From contig CAJNOL010000439.1 in the NCBI GenBank assembly GCA_905250125.1, forward strand, positions 62,001 to 126,000: a stretch of 64,000 nucleotides of DNA, written 5' to 3'. Positions 59,279 through 64,000 of this stretch are shown here, one piece after another. The notes beneath the pieces were generated by a model. The model saw only the letters and a list, made by a program, of their open reading frames with translations. It had not been told where the DNA came from and searched no databases. This DNA is from Rotaria sordida. Taxonomy: Eukaryota; Rotifera; Eurotatoria; Philodinida; Philodinidae. The position numbers and the translations under genes are program-made. Position 1 is the first letter of the stretch. The number at the start of each line of letters is the position of its first letter.

Positions 59279-59313
59279 GAGTGTGGGTGTGATTCTAAGG
59301 TTTTTCCACACTC
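59279..59313. repeat. GAGTGTGG hairpin
   Basis: GAGTGTGG (59279-59286) is perfectly complementary to CCACACTC (59306-59313), with a 19-nt loop. It is followed by GTGTGA- and CATACTTACATCC-type flanks as in other family members, and lies about 540 bases upstream of the small secreted protein gene. Confidence 0.65.
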
Positions 59314-59857
59314 ATACTTACATCCAAATATGCAGAAAAGTTAGAATAGAACTCCTTAATGACAAACCTCTATGTCCTTGCAAACCTTTTCGTTCTGTAA
59401 ACAGGTATTTTTTATACCAGAAAGACGAATTCTCGGGTAAAGAGAAAATGGAAAATTATTACCTGTTAACCTCGATGATGACAAGAAAGAAGAACTAACT
59501 CTTCAAATAAGGGTAGGTTTCAGAATAAAACCTAAAATATGGGAATTGCTTTTATCCTCATGTCAAAGTTGTCTTTTGTTTATAATCATCCAAAGTCGCG
59601 CATTGACTAATTGTGTCTGCAAAAAATGTGACCAAAGATTATATCATGGATATTATTGATATCGAAAGTCACTGACATGACATGCGAAACAAAAAAAACT
59701 AGGCGCATATGTGTCTTCTTTTCTCTCGTTCCGCCTCCAGTGTGTTATATACAGCACGTATCGAATAAAAATTTATTCATTATATCCATATGCTTATTCA
59801 AATAATCTTTGCATATTTCTAGTCGAACCAGCCTTTCTCAATTCAAAGAAAGTCGTC

Positions 59858-60265
59858 ATGTTATATTCGCGTGTGTTGATAGTCCTCACATTTATGGTGC
59901 TTATCTTCTATGTGGGCATTGCGGCTTCTAAAAAACGAAAATCACATATAGATTTTCCAACTCTTCCGATGCATGGAATAAAGAAAGTTTGTCGTGATGT
60001 CAAGCTTCGCGTCAATTCTATTCAAGAAAGCCGATGTCCAAAAAACGTACAATGTATCTGGGCTGGACAAGCGAAGGTGCAACTGCGTCTTTTAAAAAAG
60101 AAGGCTTCGCGTACTGTAGATCTGATTATTGGTGCACGACCTCAAAATAGTGCTCAAGTGACTTTGGGTACAGCTGCGTACAATGTTACCCTTCAAGATG
60201 TTGTCCCATATCCTGGAACGGATAACACGCCATCCAAAGCCGTTCTTCAAATCACGTGTCCATAG
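59858..60265 (+). CDS. Small secreted protein with bacterial-type Cys motif (possible horizontal transfer)
   Basis: Intronless, 135 residues from the ATG at 59858. The frame is open further upstream but without a better ATG. Residues 1-23 are a strong signal peptide or anchor (hydrophobic LIVLTFMVLIFYVGIAAS, then KKRK). The mature part contains ESRCPKNVQCIWAGQAKVQL, a motif I know from small periplasmic or lipoprotein-like bacterial proteins of unknown function (S-R-C-P-x-x-V-x-C-x-W-A-G). Beta-strand-rich sequence follows, ending with a Cys two residues from the end (QITCP). The lack of introns and the motif suggest acquisition from bacteria, though the composition matches the neighbourhood. 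Function unknown. The start choice is moderately certain, since an upstream exon cannot be excluded. Confidence 0.7.
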   Translation: MLYSRVLIVLTFMVLIFYVGIAASKKRKSHIDFPTLPMHGIKKVCRDVKLRVNSIQESRCPKNVQCIWAGQAKVQLRLLKKKASRTVDLIIGARPQNSAQVTLGTAAYNVTLQDVVPYPGTDNTPSKAVLQITCP

Positions 60266-61502
60266 AATTTTGCTGGGAGTTCGAAAAAATAGTGTGACAT
60301 GTATTGTTTTTCTTAATATGTTAACGAAATATACATGAAATTTATCTATACTTCACGCGTGAGCGGGAACAGTGAAACACAAAGCTAGTCTCTCCATGAA
60401 TAGAAGTTTGATGCTTTTATAACTTGCAGCGTTCATTTGTCAATATTGTGGCAATTGATCGAATGATTTTGGATCCGCATAGTCACATTGTTGATTTCTT
60501 TTCTGAAGGCCTACGAATACTTCCTCGAGAGTCTCACTTTCTTGGACTGATAATGACTTTCGTGTGAATCTTCTTTTCATCATTATCTTCAATAACTCTT
60601 TGAACGATTTTTGTCGCTAAGACAACTAATGATGCTTTCCTAGTTGCATGTGAACAGTACAGAGGAGTACGAAACAGAACTGCATGATAGGTATTATTCA
60701 TCCACAAATATCTTATCCTGTGTAGGTTGATTCTGTTTCTTCATTAATCATCATGGGTGGCACTATATTGTGTAGGACAAATACTGCAATAATGTTATAA
60801 GTAGAAATGAATATATTGTGATTTCATTAATACAAAAGACTTCGTTTTGTTTGTTTTCATCACCATCGTTGTTGAATACCGCAAGTAGCGCTCGGATTGC
60901 TTCTGGTTATACTGCATTACAAGAATAATAGAAACGTGTTCTTTTGTTGAGATTCTTAGCCGTCGTGCACATGATAGGCATTACATTTCTTTCATGTGGC
61001 ATCCGAGGCGCAGCTTTTTCTTCTCAATAACCTTGCTCTCTTAATGCATATGTACGTCATAAACAGAATCAACATCCTCTTACAAACACTGTGTGCTTTT
61101 ACACTAACCCAATCCACCTAATTATTTATTGCTTAACTTGAGTCCTATTTCAAAGTTTTACTTTGAGCAGAGTTCATACAAGGTACTCTACATATTGCCT
61201 ATATCAAGCTTCTCGAATTACCAGCATGAGTTTTTGAGAAGTCTGTTTAACATTTGTTTTGACAGAAAAGAAAAATTCAAAATTTTTCCATGAAAGTAGA
61301 TATTTTTGAATGAATAATTGTTTCCACCAATCAGAGATGTCTGTCGCGCCGCGGTGAGTGCCGCTGTGACAGAGGCGATGCGCAGTGTCAACATAGGGGG
61401 CACTCCAAGATTGAGCGGATCTCATTGATTACTAGCAACAGTTCTAATTCAATATAGGGTGAATCCATGAGGTTTCTACCATTTTTCAGGAAATTTTTTT
61501 CC
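60266..61502. other. Intergenic, no supported gene
   Basis: No polyadenylation signal stands out close to the stop of the secreted protein gene. The open frames at 61.2-61.4 kb (minus) overlap each other and lack features. Confidence 0.5.
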
Positions 61503-63024
61503 ATTTTAATAATCTAGTTAGACGTAACATTGTCGAAAACGGTGTGAGGTAATAATTACAACCTTTTTAGACACACAAAGTGTGGAAACTCACATAATTT
61601 TTTAGGAACACTCCACACATATACAGGGTATTCCATAATAATGGATGATAAATTGTTAATCATATTTTTCATACTTTTTATTGATATAGAGAGCTGAAAC
61701 TTTCAAAAGTAAAAGACCTTGATTAGATATATGAGTGAAGAGCGCGCCAATTGTATCATTCGGGAAAAAATTGAAGAAACTAAACTTAATGATAAAGGAA
61801 AAGTAAATGTTGTGTTTAATAGAGCGATATCAAACATGTATAAAAATAATATTTTCCCAACACTTTCATGCACTGTGGTGGAGATTCATGATATTACAGC
61901 CGATTTCTATATGCTCCAACAGTCTTAGTATAAATTAATTCCACTAAAGTCACTCAGCACTTTGTTAGTAAAATTATTTTACATGTTAAAAATTTTTTCC
62001 TAGTATTTCTCTTGATACTCAATGAAGTTTGTTTAAATAAAACTTGTTTAAAACGAAATCCCAATGACGTTAATGTCGTTCTACACTTTGTTAGTAAAAC
62101 TGAATTTTCTCCCGAACGGAGAAAGATTTTTATTTGACTTTTTGGAATATTTATGTACTCTGTGAGGTAAAAAAAGGATCAAACTTTAATCACGAACGAT
62201 TTAGTTTTCATTGAGTTATAGCAATGAGAAAATTGGAAATGTCGCTTTACATTTATCGTGAACATAATCTTTTTTAACTTCGCATAAAATTTTACTGTTA
62301 ACGAAGTTTATCAGACAAACTTTTTTCCTTGTCAAAGTGTTTTTCCTCCCATTTCTCTTTGATATCCAAGCAAATTTGTTCAAATGGAATTTATTCAAAG
62401 GAAATACCAATGATATCAATGCTGCTCTAAACAAAAATTGAAAGTGTCTCAACACGCATTGCCAATGGCTTTTCATTCATAAAACTTTGTCTAAAGCAAA
62501 AAATAATAACATATTCTGAAAGTACTTGACGAGCTCTACATGTCTAGCTAAAAAATAATTTAAAAAAATTGTAGTGGGATAAAGAAAAACTGATCTTCTT
62601 CCAGCAGGTGACGTTAGAAGCTAGATATTTTATACTGTTGCCATGATATCTCATAAACTAAAAGAGATGGAAACCTGATTTTTTCAGACGTGAATGGTCA
62701 TCTCGAAACCTGTAAAATAAAAAATGATTATCAAAATCGGTTGAGTGAAACTGAACTTATAGACATTTTTCTTTGCGAGATCCAACGATACAATTGGCGC
62801 GCTCTTCACTCATATATATAATAAAATTTTCAGCTCTTTATGTCAATAGAAAATATGAAAAATATGATTAAAAATTTATCATTAGTTATCATGGGATACC
62901 CTTTATATATGTGAAGTGTTCCTAAAAAATGATGTGAGTCTTCACACTTTGTATGTCGAAAAGGATTTTAATTGTTAGGTCAAACCGTTTTCGACAATGT
63001 TACGCCTAACTAGACCATTAAAAT
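61503..63024. mobile_element. Foldback element D, ~1.5 kb with ~250-bp inverted arms
   Basis: 61503-61760 is the reverse complement of about 62787-63024. Shared blocks include ATTTTAAT..TCTAGTTAG, GTCGAAAACGGT, TTAGGAACACT, an AGGGTATTCCAT-type word and GAAGAGCGCGCCAATTGTATC. The interior (about 1 kb) has no intact transposase. It contains a weak repeated pattern (CACTTTGTTAGTAAAA at about 61.95 and 62.09 kb, and CAATGA..TCAATGTCG-type words), suggesting internal duplication. The 69-codon frame at 61719-61928 starts in the left arm and has no domain. Non-autonomous. Confidence 0.8.
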
Positions 63025-64000
63025 CACAAAACAAGCTTTCTTTCAGAACATTGGCACAGAATACTCTTCTTCTAAAAATTGTTAGAAATTCACCGGATTC
63101 ATCTTATAATGATATTAGTAATATTTCAAACATATTTTGAATACTATAGCGGTAGCAGTGCATGAGCTTATATTGTCTATGTCTATGGCAGATTTTCAGC
63201 TGCAATGGACATCTTTGCAATCAATAAATCTCCTAAAGACGTTCACAACCAGTCAATTCGAGATGAGTATGTGGATGTGTCAGTGACACAAGTTATTCCA
63301 TCCTGTGAATTGTAATGTAAAAATAATCACTGGTCAGTGAGGTTAACTGTCAAGATGTTTCAAAAGAATGTACTGAATTGCAAGTAGTGCAGGTCGACTA
63401 CACATTCTTTACTGAAACACGATTGGAAATGAATATTGAAGTATATAGCAAGAAAAATGAATTGCCCTTACAGACCATAACGGACATTTTGACTTTTTTC
63501 TTCTTTCACCTTCTTGTGGATCGTGATCAGCATAGCGAGAATCTTCATGCACAATAAAAGCGACTCCGTCGTGTTTCACATTTAATCTCTTAGAGATTAC
63601 ACTGAAAGCTTTTATCTGTATACTAGACGAAGCTAGAAAAATCAATGCCATTTCATATTGTAGTGTGCTGAACCAATGTGAAAATCAATATATAATTTGA
63701 AATTCTCGGTATTACATCAGTGTGTGCTCTCCGTTAGGTATTTTCCAACTAATCGAAAACAAAAAGATCTCAGTATAAACTTTCTAGGGTTTTTCTTTAT
63801 CTACATACTCCTAAGTCCACACGTCGCATCGATCCCGAAAGATATCTTCCAATTGTGTCACAGAAAGAGATTTTTAATCTGTCTGGAGAAATTCGAGATG
63901 TAATTTCAGTGATCACACACAGACCTTCAGTCTTGGGAGGTAGTAAATCGACATCAAATGAACGCTACTTGAGATGTCTTTTTCCAGAATGATTATCTCT
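63025..64000. other. Intergenic to window end
   Basis: No supported gene. A small palindrome TGTGTC-AGT-GACACA near 63.28 kb sits beside GTATGTGGATG, faintly like the hairpin family but not convincing. Confidence 0.5.

Noticed and set aside
58694..59311. Two adjacent minus-strand open frames of 107 and 80 codons
   Set aside because: No motif, no supported splice link and biased composition typical of chance frames.
61719..61928. 69-codon frame considered as a transposase piece
   Set aside because: Starts in the inverted arm of element D and shows no DDE or helix-turn-helix pattern.
63260..63300. TGTGTC-AGT-GACACA palindrome as a hairpin-family member
   Set aside because: The stem is only six pairs and lacks the GGGTGTG core.
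1..64000. CRISPR arrays, operons, phage or bacterial mobile elements
   Set aside because: Introns, sparse genes and composition show eukaryotic nuclear DNA; no regularly spaced identical repeats are present.

Overview
The window is AT-rich eukaryotic DNA: short GT-AG introns, long intergenic stretches, and three runs of exactly 100 N marking scaffold gaps. It most resembles a bdelloid rotifer (Rotaria/Adineta type). The reasons are gene content (arginine ADP-ribosyltransferase genes and fragments, a divergent short-loop GPCR, receptor tyrosine phosphatases with tiny introns), two genes that look foreign to animals, and many decayed DNA transposons and foldback elements. The organism call is inference; no rRNA, mitochondrial or other marker is present.

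Layout. 1-11.1 kb: no convincing gene; one N gap and a cluster of degenerate GATCTT-rich palindromes. 11.55-13.84 kb (-): a 2-oxoglutarate/Fe(II) oxygenase carrying an F-box. 15.46-16.73 kb (-): an arginine ADP-ribosyltransferase with an N-terminal MGC acylation signal. 21.35-22.84 kb (-): a three-exon C2-domain protein with a long C-terminal region that I associate with fungal proteins. 25.2-26.3 kb: a broken gene-like stretch. 26.98-27.89 kb (+): a four-exon Gln-rich protein of unknown role. 29.78-30.35 kb (-): a rhodopsin-like GPCR cut by an N gap. 33.4-36.9 kb: a foldback transposon and two ADP-ribosyltransferase remnants. 37.85-43.66 kb and 49.62-55.86 kb (+): two tandem receptor-type protein tyrosine phosphatase (PTP) genes. 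59.86-60.27 kb (+): a small secreted protein with a bacterial-type motif. 57.7-63.0 kb: two more foldback elements.

The best-resolved unit is the PTP pair. I traced 17 exons for the first (630 aa) and 24 for the second (1238 aa), and both models stay in frame. Exons in the shared part have the same or nearly the same lengths and phases, so they are tandem duplicates. The first keeps the signal-peptide exon but lacks about 570 residues of ectodomain, and its catalytic WPD loop reads WPK. The second keeps the large ectodomain and the standard HCSAGVGRTG signature, but has WSD and needs a GC-AG intron to stay open. The pair may be an active receptor beside a small altered one.

The most unusual non-coding signal is a dispersed family of short hairpins, roughly every few kilobases up to 59 kb. 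Their arms vary on GGGTGTG/GTGTGGG, while the loops differ in sequence and length. One begins one base outside a foldback transposon. They match no standard feature class and are my main candidate for something undescribed.
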